NCBI RefSeq assembly: GCF_024171785.1
Contig: NZ_JAMTCK010000009.1
Location: 310,001-374,000, forward strand
Source of the DNA: Goodfellowiella coeruleoviolacea
GTDB taxonomy: Bacteria; Actinomycetota; Actinomycetes; Mycobacteriales; Pseudonocardiaceae
Length of the DNA stretch: 64,000 bases
Reading direction: 5' to 3'
The stretch's first letter is position 1. Every line of letters starts with the position of its first letter. This document shows, one piece after another, positions 50,196 through 62,074 of this stretch. Made by a program: the position numbers and the translations under genes. A model generated the notes under the pieces. It did not search any database, had not been told where the DNA came from, and saw nothing but the letters and a program-made list of their open reading frames with translations.

Positions 50196-50516
50196 GCACA
50201 CTCCGAATCTCGTCAGCAGGGCAACGCTAACAGCTGGCGGGCGCGAGCCGGTGCTGAAGCAGCAGCGTGCCGGGGCGGACCAGGCACGCGGAGGATCGAC
50301 CGACCGGGTTAGTCCCTCCACTGTGGACGGTGAACGCGCGGTGTTCCGGTGATCGCGCGCTGTGAGGTAGCTCATGTGGGGCCGGTTGGGGCTGGTGCGG
50401 GGCGTGGCCGGGCTCCGCGCGCGGTCCCGCAACGCGTTCCGCGGCTCCCCGGGGTGGTGCCGGCTGGCTATTGTGGATCTTGACCGGTAAGTCCGATTCG
50501 CAAAGGAGCAAGACGC
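50196..50516. other. Intergenic stretch without recognised gene
   Basis: I see no convincing gene here. It holds the promoters for the divergent CNNM and HhH-protein genes, one copy of the recurrent CCACTGTGG motif at 50318 and a good AAAGGAG site at the right edge. Confidence 0.5.
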
Positions 50517-50741
50517 ATGGCCGTGTCCGCGGATCTCGCCAAGCAGCTCGACAAGGCCTACGAGGACCTCAGCGTGACAGAGGTTCTCGACGCGCCCGTG
50601 GGTGCCTTAGCCGGGGTCAGCGAGGGCGACGCCGAGAAGCTGGCCGCCGCGTTCGGCATCAGGACCGTGCGCGACCTGGGCAGCAACAAGTACTTCCGGC
50701 TCGCCGCCGCCCTGGTCGAACTCGACGCCCAGGCCAAGTGA
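50517..50741 (+). CDS. Small helix-hairpin-helix-like conserved protein
   Basis: The 74-residue product (LAKQLDKAYEDLSVTEVLDAPVGALAGVSEGDAEKLAAAFGIRTVRDLGSNKYFRLAAALVEL) has a helix-hairpin-helix core similar to that in DNA-binding proteins (LAGVSEGDAEKLAAAFGI). ATG with AAAGGAG. Similar small proteins are widespread in actinobacteria without known function. Confidence 0.82.
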   Translation: MAVSADLAKQLDKAYEDLSVTEVLDAPVGALAGVSEGDAEKLAAAFGIRTVRDLGSNKYFRLAAALVELDAQAK

Positions 50742-50835
50742 CGCGCGTTTCCGCGCGGTGCTGAACCGGTGGGTGGACCTGCTCCACCCACCGCACCCCC
50801 ACTGCTCGACTCGGGGGACCAGTGCGGCCCTCGTG

Positions 50836-50858
50836 GTGTACGGTACGGTTTCGTACAC
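50836..50858. promoter_or_regulatory. TetR-type operator
   Basis: GTGTACG at 50836-50842 and CGTACAC at 50852-50858 form a perfect 7-bp inverted repeat with a 9-bp spacer, ending 18 bases before the TetR start. It is the likely autoregulatory site for the TetR/hydroxylase operon. Confidence 0.75.
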
Positions 50859-50876
50859 TACGAAGCGAGGTTGACG

Positions 50877-51434
50877 ATGCGGGGCGAGGCGCGTGAACGG
50901 GCCATCCTCGACGCCACCACGGAGTTGGTGGGGGAGGTCGGCTACCAGGCGTTGACCGTGGACGCGGTGGCGGCGCGGGCACACGCCAGCAAGGCCACCA
51001 TCTACCGGCGCTGGCGCAACAAGGCGGAGTTGGTGAAGGCCGCGCTGGATGCCTACGACGCCGAGTTCAACCTGGTCATCCCGGACACCGGTGAGCTGCG
51101 CGGCGATCTCGTCGCGGTGCTGGAAGCCTTGCGGGACAAGGCGACCGACCGCTACCTCGCCCTGCTGAACGCGCTCATCAGCGCCGCCAAGTACGACCCG
51201 GTGCTGGCCGCCGCGCTGCACGAGCACCAGGCGGACGACGAGCTGTCCCCGTTCACCGCGTGCCTGCAGCGCGCGGTCGCCCGCGGCGAGGCGCCGGCCG
51301 AGGTGGACACCACCCTGGTGCACGACGTGGCCGAGGCGCTGATCATGCGGCAGCTCACCGTCGACCTGCCGTTCGACGACGCGTTCATCAACCGGGTCGT
51401 CGACCGCGTGCTGCTGCCCCTGATCCGGTCCTGA
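50877..51434 (+). CDS. TetR-family transcriptional repressor
   Basis: The N-terminal HTH (ERAILDATTELVGEVGYQALTVDAVAARAHASKATIYRRWRNKAELVKAAL) is typical of TetR proteins, with a C-terminal ligand domain of the TetR_C_16-like type. ATG 50877; 185 residues. It is followed 17 bases later by an FAD hydroxylase, which it probably represses with the site at 50836-50858. Confidence 0.94.
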   Translation: MRGEARERAILDATTELVGEVGYQALTVDAVAARAHASKATIYRRWRNKAELVKAALDAYDAEFNLVIPDTGELRGDLVAVLEALRDKATDRYLALLNALISAAKYDPVLAAALHEHQADDELSPFTACLQRAVARGEAPAEVDTTLVHDVAEALIMRQLTVDLPFDDAFINRVVDRVLLPLIRS

Positions 51435-51451
51435 GCAGTGTGGGGGAACCT

Positions 51452-52963
<1,512 letters not shown>

Positions 52964-53198
52964 CACCGGGCCCCGCCGAGGGCCGCCCGCGCTGTTCCCG
53001 CTGGTGGTGGAAGCGCTCTCAGCCACGTGGGTCGGCTGCTCGTTGGTGCCGCTGTCGACGCTCGCCCGGTGTGCTGTCCAGCACTTCGGGACGACGTCGA
53101 CAGCGGGGGACAGCTGGACGATCATTGACGAGCAGTCCCGGAGGGACCGTCCGATCGGGACCTCCGGCCCACCGTCGAGCAGGTGAACGGGGAACTCG

Positions 53199-54404
53199 GT
53201 GCGCGACCTCGAACAGCGGACTCCCGCACACGCCGCGGGCAGCCGAGGAACAGGCGCGGGGCTCGGCCGAGCGTGGCTCGGCCTGCTCACGCTCACGCTG
53301 TCCTCCTTCGCGGCCGTGACCACGGAAATGCTCCCGGTGGGCCTGCTGCCGCGCATCGGGGACGCGTTCGACGTCACCGAATCCGTCGCCGGCCTGCTGG
53401 TGAGCCTGTACGCGGTCATGGTGGCGGTGCTCGCCGTGCCGTTGACGATCGCGACGCGCCGGTTGCCGCGCAAGGCCCTGCTCCTGGGCAGCCTGGCCAG
53501 TTACACGCTGAGCAACCTCCTGGTGGCCGTGGCGCCGGGGTTCGCGGTGGTGGCGGTCGGCAGGGCGCTGGGCGGCATCACCCACGCGCTGTTCTTCTCG
53601 GTGTGCATCGGGTACGCCACGCGCCTGGTCGCAGCGGAGCACACCGGCCGCGCCCTGGCGATCGCGTCGGCGGGCGTGTCCGCCGGGTTCGTGCTCGGGG
53701 TGCCCGTGGGGGTCTCGCTCGGCACGTCGTTGGGCTGGCGGTCGGCGTTCGTCGCCATGACGGCCTGCACGGCACTGGCGTTCGTGCTCGCCGCGGTGGT
53801 CCTGCCGGGCGTGCCGACAGCCTCGGGGGCAGCGGAGACCCGCCCGGGCCGCACCCGCCGGCTGGTCACCGTGATCGCCTCCAACACGCTCGCCTACATG
53901 GGCCACTACACGCTGTTCACCTACGTGAGCGTGCTGCTGCTGCGGTCAGGTGCGGCGCCGACGGGCGTCGGCCCGCTGCTGCTGGTGTTCGGCGCGGTCG
54001 GCCTCGGCACGCTGGCGGTGGCCGCCAGACACCTCGACGTGCGGCCGCGCGCCAGCGGCCTGGTCATCGTCGGCCTGATCGCGGCCGGGATCATCGGCGT
54101 GGGGCTGGGGTATCCCGCGCTCGGCGCCGTGGTCGTCGCCGGCATCGCGTGGAACGCGGGCTTCGGCCCGGTCTCCTCGCTCTACCAGGCGTCCGCCGTG
54201 CGCGCCCGGGCGACCTCACCCGACCTGGCCGGCGCGTGGATCAACGCCACCTGCAACTTCGGCATCGCCGCGGGCGCCGCGGTCGGCGGCGGGGTGCTCG
54301 ACGCCGCGGGCCTGGCTGCGGTGGCCTGGGTGGCGGCCGGGCTCGTCGTCCTCGCGCTGCTCATCGTGCTGCTCGCGCCCCGCGCCTTCGCCGCACAGGG
54401 CTGA
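53199..54404 (+). CDS. MFS transporter, DHA1 type
   Basis: The 401-residue protein has 12 hydrophobic spans and begins LTLTLSSFAAVTTEMLPVGLLPRIGDAFDVTESVAGLLVSLYAVMVAVLAVPLTI, like arabinose/purine/drug exporters of the AraJ-PbuE group. The Gly/Pro motif C VSAGFVLGVPVGVSLGTSLGWRSAF supports efflux. GTG start; it is followed by a strong terminator. The 235 bases before it contain no gene I recognise. Confidence 0.9.
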   Translation: MRDLEQRTPAHAAGSRGTGAGLGRAWLGLLTLTLSSFAAVTTEMLPVGLLPRIGDAFDVTESVAGLLVSLYAVMVAVLAVPLTIATRRLPRKALLLGSLASYTLSNLLVAVAPGFAVVAVGRALGGITHALFFSVCIGYATRLVAAEHTGRALAIASAGVSAGFVLGVPVGVSLGTSLGWRSAFVAMTACTALAFVLAAVVLPGVPTASGAAETRPGRTRRLVTVIASNTLAYMGHYTLFTYVSVLLLRSGAAPTGVGPLLLVFGAVGLGTLAVAARHLDVRPRASGLVIVGLIAAGIIGVGLGYPALGAVVVAGIAWNAGFGPVSSLYQASAVRARATSPDLAGAWINATCNFGIAAGAAVGGGVLDAAGLAAVAWVAAGLVVLALLIVLLAPRAFAAQG

Positions 54405-54424
54405 CCGGCCGGTCGTCGCCCGCC

Positions 54425-54456
54425 TTCCCGCGACCAGCCGGGGAAGGTCGCGGGAA
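54425..54456 (+). terminator. Hairpin terminator after MFS gene
   Basis: TTCCCGCGACC at 54425-54435 pairs perfectly with GGTCGCGGGAA at 54446-54456 around a 10-base loop, between the MFS stop and the CopD-CtaG start. Confidence 0.7.
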
Positions 54457-54482
54457 CTGTTCGTCCACTCGGTACGACCTCT

Positions 54483-56384
54483 GTGGACGTGAGGATCGAC
54501 AGGGCGGCCGTGCTCGCCGGCGGCATCGGGGTGGCTGGCGTGCTGCTGGTCGTGGTCGTGGCCGGGGACGTGCACGCGCCGCTGGGCGACAGCGATCCGG
54601 GACGGCTGGCCTCGCTGCTGTTCGGGCTGATCCGGTTCGCCTCGGACGCCGCCGGCGTGGTCGTGGTCGGCGCGCTGGCGTTCGCCGCGTTCGCGGTCCC
54701 GTCCACACCGGACGGTCGGCTGTCCGCTGACGCGTTCGCCTCGGTGTGCCTGGCGGCCGGCGCGGCGGTGGTGTGGGTGGTCGCGGCGCTGGCGGCGGTG
54801 CCGCTGTCGGCCGGCGACGCGTCCGGGCAGCCGCCCGGGGTGGTGTGGGCGAACCTCCCGGCCCTGGTGGACGCCACCGAGGAACCCAAGGCGTGGCTGT
54901 GCGTGGCCGCGCTCGCCCTCGTGGTCGCGGTGGCCGCGCGACAGACGCTGACCTGGCGGGCCGCTGTGCTGTGCTTCGCCGTGGCCGTGCTGGGACTGCT
55001 GCCACCCGTGGTCGCCGGACACGTCTCGGTCGGGGCGTGGCACGACGTGGCCACCAACGCGATGGTGTGGCACGTTCCGGCCGCCGGCGTGTGGGTGGGC
55101 GCGCTGCTGGCGCTGCGGTCGTTCCTGCGCCGCCCGGGCGCGCCACACCGGCAGCTGGTGCTGCGCCGCTACCACCGGATGAGCGCGGTGTGCCTGGTCG
55201 TGCTGGTGCTCAGCGGCGCGGTGACCGGGCTGGCGCTGGCCCGGCCGGCGGGCCTGGCCACCGGGTTCGGCGCGCTGCTGCTGCTCAAGGTCACGGTGTG
55301 CGCGGTGGTGCTGCTGCTGCGCCGAGGGTGGGCCGGGCGGTGGCCGGTGGGCACCGAGGTGGTCGCGCTGGGCGTGGCCACGGGCGGCTCGGTGGCCCTG
55401 ACCCACCTGGTGCCGCCCGCGTTCACCGCCGACCCGCCCTCGGTGGCGGAGTCCCTGATGGGCTACGAGCTGACCGCGGCACCGGACCCGGCCGCGCTGC
55501 TGCTGGACTGGCGACCCGACCTGCTGGTCGGCCTGGGCTCGGTGCTGCTCGCCGGCGCCTACCTGGCCGGGGTGCGCGTGCTGCGCCGGCGCGGGGTTGG
55601 CTGGCCGGTGCGGCGGACCGCGGCGTGGCTGGCGGGCTGCCTGCTGGTGCTGGTCGCGTCCTCCTCGGGGATCGGCCGGTACGCGCCGGGCATGTTCAGC
55701 GTGCACATGGCCGCCCACATGGTGCTGAACATGTTCGCGCCGGTGCTGCTGGCGCTCGGCGGCCCGGTCACCCTGGCCCTGCGGACCCTGCCGAGGGCGC
55801 CGCGCGGCTGGCTGGTGGCCCTGCTGCACTCCGGGGTCGCGCGCCTGGTCGCGCACCCGGCGGTGGCCGCGGTCGGGTTCGTCGCCTCGTTCTACGTCCT
55901 GTACTTCTCCGGGCTGTTCGGCGCGGCCATGTTCTACCACTGGGCGCACCAGCTGATGAACGTCCACTTCCTGGTCTCCGGGTACGTCTTCTACTGGCTG
56001 GTGATCGGCGTGGACCGGCCGCCGAGGCCGCTGCCGCACCTGGCGCGGTTGGGGATGCTGTTCGCGGTCATGCCCTTCCACGCCTTCTTCGGCGTGATCC
56101 TGATGAACTCCCCCACGGTCGTGGCCGAGACCTACTACCGGTACCTGGCCCTGCCGTGGGTGCCCGACCCGCTCGCCGACCAGCGGGTGGCCGGCGGGAT
56201 CGCGTGGGCGGCCGGGGAGATCCCGATGCTGGTGGTCGTCATCGCGCTGCTGGCGCAGTGGGCGGCGGCCGACCGCCGCGAGGCCACCCGGGTGGACCGG
56301 CGCGTGGACAGCGGCGCCGACGACCGGCTGGCCGCCTACAACGCGATGCTCGCCGACCTGGCCGGGCCACGGCACCAGGCGTGA
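54483..56384 (+). CDS. CopD-CtaG fusion, copper import/cytochrome oxidase assembly
   Basis: The 633-residue membrane protein joins an N-terminal CopD-like domain of about 320 residues (HDVATNAMVWHVPAAGVWVGALLALRSFLRR; ending near LTHLVPPAFTADPPS) to a C-terminal caa3_CtaG domain (GIGRYAPGMFSVHMAAHMVLNMFAPVLLALG; MFYHWAHQLMNVHFLVSGYVFYWLVIGVD) with conserved His/Met residues. The fusion is known in actinobacteria and links copper uptake to cytochrome oxidase. It precedes a copper ATPase by 28 bases. Confidence 0.9.
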   Translation: MDVRIDRAAVLAGGIGVAGVLLVVVVAGDVHAPLGDSDPGRLASLLFGLIRFASDAAGVVVVGALAFAAFAVPSTPDGRLSADAFASVCLAAGAAVVWVVAALAAVPLSAGDASGQPPGVVWANLPALVDATEEPKAWLCVAALALVVAVAARQTLTWRAAVLCFAVAVLGLLPPVVAGHVSVGAWHDVATNAMVWHVPAAGVWVGALLALRSFLRRPGAPHRQLVLRRYHRMSAVCLVVLVLSGAVTGLALARPAGLATGFGALLLLKVTVCAVVLLLRRGWAGRWPVGTEVVALGVATGGSVALTHLVPPAFTADPPSVAESLMGYELTAAPDPAALLLDWRPDLLVGLGSVLLAGAYLAGVRVLRRRGVGWPVRRTAAWLAGCLLVLVASSSGIGRYAPGMFSVHMAAHMVLNMFAPVLLALGGPVTLALRTLPRAPRGWLVALLHSGVARLVAHPAVAAVGFVASFYVLYFSGLFGAAMFYHWAHQLMNVHFLVSGYVFYWLVIGVDRPPRPLPHLARLGMLFAVMPFHAFFGVILMNSPTVVAETYYRYLALPWVPDPLADQRVAGGIAWAAGEIPMLVVVIALLAQWAAADRREATRVDRRVDSGADDRLAAYNAMLADLAGPRHQA

Positions 56385-56412
56385 ACACCCAGACGAGAGA
56401 GGAACACCCCCG

Positions 56413-58716
<2,304 letters not shown>

Positions 58717-58734
58717 CCGCGGCGCGCCCGGTGG

Positions 58735-59379
58735 TCAGTCCAGCGTGACGGTGCCGCGCGGGGTGACCAGCACGGCGCGCAGCCCGACGGGCCCGGCGGT
58801 GACGTCGAGGGTGATGCCGAGGGCGTCGCTGACCCGCCGCACGGCGGCGGGATCGGGGTGGGTGGCGTGCAGGGCGGCCAACTCGACCCGGGGCAGCCCG
58901 GTGGACGCCGGGTGCGGGGTGTCGCCCCAGTCGATGAGGAACGGGGTGATCCCGGCCAGCGGCGCCGGGTGGGTCGAGGCGAGCCGCCACTCCAGCAGCG
59001 CGCCGTCCGGGGTGCGCCGGGACATCGGCTGGACCGGGCCGTGGTCGGCGCCGGCCTGGCGGGCCGCCACGACCGCCGCCTCGATGTCGGCGGGGCGGAC
59101 CGCCCAGGTGACCAGCTTCGGCGCGGTGAGCCGGTCCAGACCGAACGGCACCGCCGTTGCGGGCTCGGGCGGGTTGTCCCGGTCGGGGCCGATGATCTCC
59201 AGGTAGCTGGTGGGGCCGAGCCCGACCAGGTGGTTGCGGGTGCCTCGGCCGAGGTGCCGGCCGCCCTCGACCGGGCTGACACCGGTGCGCTCGGCGAACT
59301 CGGCCACCGCCGCCTCCAGGTCGGTCACCGCGTAGACCAGGTGGTCGAGTCGGGGTTCGAGGTCACCGGTGCCGCTCAT
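58735..59379 (-). CDS. VOC-family glyoxalase-like protein
   Basis: The 214-residue product starts LDHLVYAVTDLEAAVAEFAERTGVSPVEGGRHLGRGTRNHLVGLGPTSYLEIIGPD, the Glyoxalase_3 pattern, with a second half of the same kind. Its start overlaps the LLM oxidoreductase stop by 4 bases. Last gene of the ABC-transport operon; it may act on the imported or oxidised compound. Confidence 0.88.
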   Translation of the reverse strand: MSGTGDLEPRLDHLVYAVTDLEAAVAEFAERTGVSPVEGGRHLGRGTRNHLVGLGPTSYLEIIGPDRDNPPEPATAVPFGLDRLTAPKLVTWAVRPADIEAAVVAARQAGADHGPVQPMSRRTPDGALLEWRLASTHPAPLAGITPFLIDWGDTPHPASTGLPRVELAALHATHPDPAAVRRVSDALGITLDVTAGPVGLRAVLVTPRGTVTLD

Positions 59380-60422
59380 CGTGCTGTCCTCTCGGTGGTG
59401 GCCTCCGCTGCCGCCGGACCGGGTCGCCAGCCCAGGTGCGGGGCGACCGCGGTGGCGATCAGTTCCAGGGACTCCAGGGTGGCACGCTGCCCCGGGTCGG
59501 CCGGGTGCACCTGGAAGATGAGGTCGGTGGCCTGGGTGACGACCGGATCGGCCAGCAGTGTGGCGACCACCTCGTCGGGAGTTCCACAGTGGACGTCGAG
59601 CGCGGTGAGCAGGTCGTCCTCGTCGCCGGCCGGAACCGGTTGGCCGGTCGCGGCGAGGTGGTCGGCGAACGCGCGGACGCCCGCTCGGGCCGCGGCGCGC
59701 ACCTTCTCCCGGTCCAGTCCGACGAACACCGACCGGGACGCGCCGATCCGGGCGGGGACGCCGGCCGGCAGCGCGGCGCGGTAGGCCCGCACCACCGGCT
59801 CCTGCACCTCGGCCAGCGGGGCGTGCGGCTGGTTCTCGGGGCGCGGCTGGGTGCGGGAGAGCAGCAGGCCGGTGCCGGCCAGGCCCGCCCTGCGTCCACC
59901 GTGGACGCTGAAGGTCGCCTGCCAGATGTCGGTGAGCAGCCGCTGGCCGCGCGGCACCAACACCCGACCCGGCCCGGCCAGCTCCGCACCGGACAGTGCC
60001 GCGACGACCCGGTCGAAGTGCGCGGTGAACAACTCCGAGCGGGCCGAGGAGTCGCGCCCGAACGCGGCGAAGGCGGCTGGCGAGCCGCCGGTGCCGAAGC
60101 CCAGTTCGAGCCGGCCACCGGAGAGCGCGTCCAGCACGGCCGCGTCCTCGGCCACCCGGATCGGGTCTTCCAGCGGGAGCGTGATGATCCCGGTGGCCAA
60201 CCGGATCGCGCTGGTGCGAGCGGCCACAGTGGACAGGAAGACCAGGGGGGCCGGCAGGCCGCCCTCGACCGCGTCGAAGTGGTGCTGGGCGACCCAGCCC
60301 ACCTGGTAGCCGAGCTGTTCGGCCACGACGAACTGTTCCAGCGCCAGCCGGTAGGCGGTCGGGCCCCCGGGATCGCCGCCGTGGTCGGTCAACCGCGTGA
60401 AGAAGCCGAGTCGCTTGCTCAT
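59376..60422 (-). CDS. LLM-class flavin-dependent oxidoreductase
   Basis: The 348-residue protein has the luciferase-like fold signature: RLGFFTRLTDHGG, GYQVGWVAQHHFDAVEGGLPAPLVFLSTVAARTSAIRLATGIITLPLEDPIRVAEDAAVLDALSGGRLELGFGTGG. Members oxidise alkanesulfonates, amines, sulfides or other small compounds with FMN or F420. It is coupled at both ends to livF and the VOC gene, so the imported substrate is probably its target. Confidence 0.9.
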   Translation of the reverse strand: MSKRLGFFTRLTDHGGDPGGPTAYRLALEQFVVAEQLGYQVGWVAQHHFDAVEGGLPAPLVFLSTVAARTSAIRLATGIITLPLEDPIRVAEDAAVLDALSGGRLELGFGTGGSPAAFAAFGRDSSARSELFTAHFDRVVAALSGAELAGPGRVLVPRGQRLLTDIWQATFSVHGGRRAGLAGTGLLLSRTQPRPENQPHAPLAEVQEPVVRAYRAALPAGVPARIGASRSVFVGLDREKVRAAARAGVRAFADHLAATGQPVPAGDEDDLLTALDVHCGTPDEVVATLLADPVVTQATDLIFQVHPADPGQRATLESLELIATAVAPHLGWRPGPAAAEATTERTAR

Positions 60423-61144
60423 GCCGCCTTCCCCAGGTAGGCCTCCTGCACGGCCGGGTTGCCGAGCAGCTCCGCCGCGGTGCCGGCCAGCACGATCCGG
60501 CCGGTGGCCAGCACGTAGCCGCGGTGCGCGATGGACAGCGCCAGTTCCGCCTGCTGCTCGACCATCAGCACGGCGATGCCCAGTTCGGCGTTGAGCCGGG
60601 CGATCTCGTCCAGGACCTTGTCGACGAACAGCGGGGACAGGCCCATGGTCGGTTCGTCCATGCAGATCAGCCGCGGCCGGCTCATCAGCGCGCGGGCGAC
60701 GGCCAGCATCTGCTGTTCCCCGCCGGACAGGGTGCCGGCCTCCTGGCGCCGGCGCTCGGCCAACCGGGGGAAGTACTCGTACATCCGCGCCGCGTCCTCG
60801 GCGATGGCGGCCCGACCGCGCCGGGTGTACGCGCCGGCGAGCAGGTTCTCGTGCACGGTCAGCTGCCCGAAGACGCGGCGGGCCTCCGGAACCGAGGCCA
60901 GGCCCAGCCGGACCCGGGCCGGTGTCGACGCCGAGGTGACGTCGGTGCCGTCCACCAGCACCCGACCCGCCCTGGGCCGGACCAGGCCGAGGATGGTCTT
61001 CATGGTGGTGGACTTGCCCGAGGCGTTGCCGCCGAGCAGCGAGACGATCTCACCGGGACGGACCTGGATGGACACCTGGTCCAGGGCCTTTGCCTGTCCG
61101 TAGTGGACGTCCACACCGGACAGTTCCAGCAGCGGGGCGCTCAT
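60419..61144 (-). CDS. livF: LivF-type ABC transporter ATPase
   Basis: Walker A is GGNASGKSTT, signature LSGGEQQMLAVARALMSRPRLICMDEPTMGLSPLFVD with Walker B. The 241-residue length and VDVHYGQAKALDQVSIQVRPGEIVSLLG start are typical of LivF. Coupled by 4-base overlaps to livG upstream and the LLM gene downstream. It powers a HAAT-family importer. Confidence 0.95.
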   Translation of the reverse strand: MSAPLLELSGVDVHYGQAKALDQVSIQVRPGEIVSLLGGNASGKSTTMKTILGLVRPRAGRVLVDGTDVTSASTPARVRLGLASVPEARRVFGQLTVHENLLAGAYTRRGRAAIAEDAARMYEYFPRLAERRRQEAGTLSGGEQQMLAVARALMSRPRLICMDEPTMGLSPLFVDKVLDEIARLNAELGIAVLMVEQQAELALSIAHRGYVLATGRIVLAGTAAELLGNPAVQEAYLGKAA

Positions 61145-62073
61145 GCGGTTTCCTCCGAACTGCCGCCGGCTCGCCGCCGGCCCAGGTAGGCCTCGATGAC
61201 GGCGGGGTCGTTGCGCACCTGGTGCGGTGGACCGGCGGCGATGATCCTCCCGTTGTCCATCACCAGCACCCGGTCGGACAGCGCCATCACCAGATCGAGT
61301 TTGTGCTCCACCAGCAGCATGGTCTGCCCGGCTGCCTTGAGCGCGAGCAGCTGGTCGAGGACCTCGGCGGTCTCGGTCTGGTTCATCCCCGCGGTGGGCT
61401 CGTCCAACAGCAGCAGCCGGGGCCCGGACGCCAGGGCTCGGGCGATCTCGGTGCGCCGCCGGTTGGCGTAGGACAGGGTGTGCGCCTGGTTGTCCCGCCT
61501 CGGCGCCAGCCGCTCGTGGAACCGGGCCAGTTGCGCGGTGACGCGCGCGGCCACCTCGGCCTGTTCCGCGCGGACCGCGCGGGTGGGCACCAACGCCACC
61601 GCCACCTCGGCCACCAGGGCGAGCCAGCGCAGCACCGGCAGCCGGGCCAGGCGGCGCAGCGGTCGCGCGGCACGGCGGGTGGGGTACAGGCCGACCTCGA
61701 CGTTCTCCGCGACCGTGAGTCCGCCGAACACCCTGCCGTTCTGGAAGGTGCGGGCGAGCCCCGCGGCGGCGATCTCCTCCACAGTGGACCTGTCGATGCG
61801 CGTCCCGCCGAGGCTGACCCGCCCGGAGTCGGCCCGGATCACCCCGGACACCAGGTTCAGCGTGGTGGTCTTGCCCGACCCGTTCGGCCCGATCACCGAC
61901 ACCACCTCGCCGGCCCTGACCTCGAAGTCGATGCCGTCGACCGCGGTGAGGCCGCTGAACGAGCGGCGCAGACCGGCCACGGCCAACACCACGGCCGGTG
62001 CACCGGTGTCCGGACCGCCGACCGGACCGCTGACCGGACCGCTGTCCGGTTCGTTGTTGGTCTCGATCGTCAT
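61141..62073 (-). CDS. livG: LivG-type ABC transporter ATPase
   Basis: Walker A GPNGSGKTTTLNLVSG, signature LSYANRRRTEIARALASGPRLLLLDEPTAGMN and the C-terminal LivG extension are present in 310 residues. An extra helical insert between Walker A and the signature and an extended Gly/Pro N-terminus make it longer than the usual 255. It starts 1 base before the permease stop region, in the same operon. Confidence 0.93.
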   Translation of the reverse strand: MTIETNNEPDSGPVSGPVGGPDTGAPAVVLAVAGLRRSFSGLTAVDGIDFEVRAGEVVSVIGPNGSGKTTTLNLVSGVIRADSGRVSLGGTRIDRSTVEEIAAAGLARTFQNGRVFGGLTVAENVEVGLYPTRRAARPLRRLARLPVLRWLALVAEVAVALVPTRAVRAEQAEVAARVTAQLARFHERLAPRRDNQAHTLSYANRRRTEIARALASGPRLLLLDEPTAGMNQTETAEVLDQLLALKAAGQTMLLVEHKLDLVMALSDRVLVMDNGRIIAAGPPHQVRNDPAVIEAYLGRRRAGGSSEETA

Positions 62074-62074
62074 G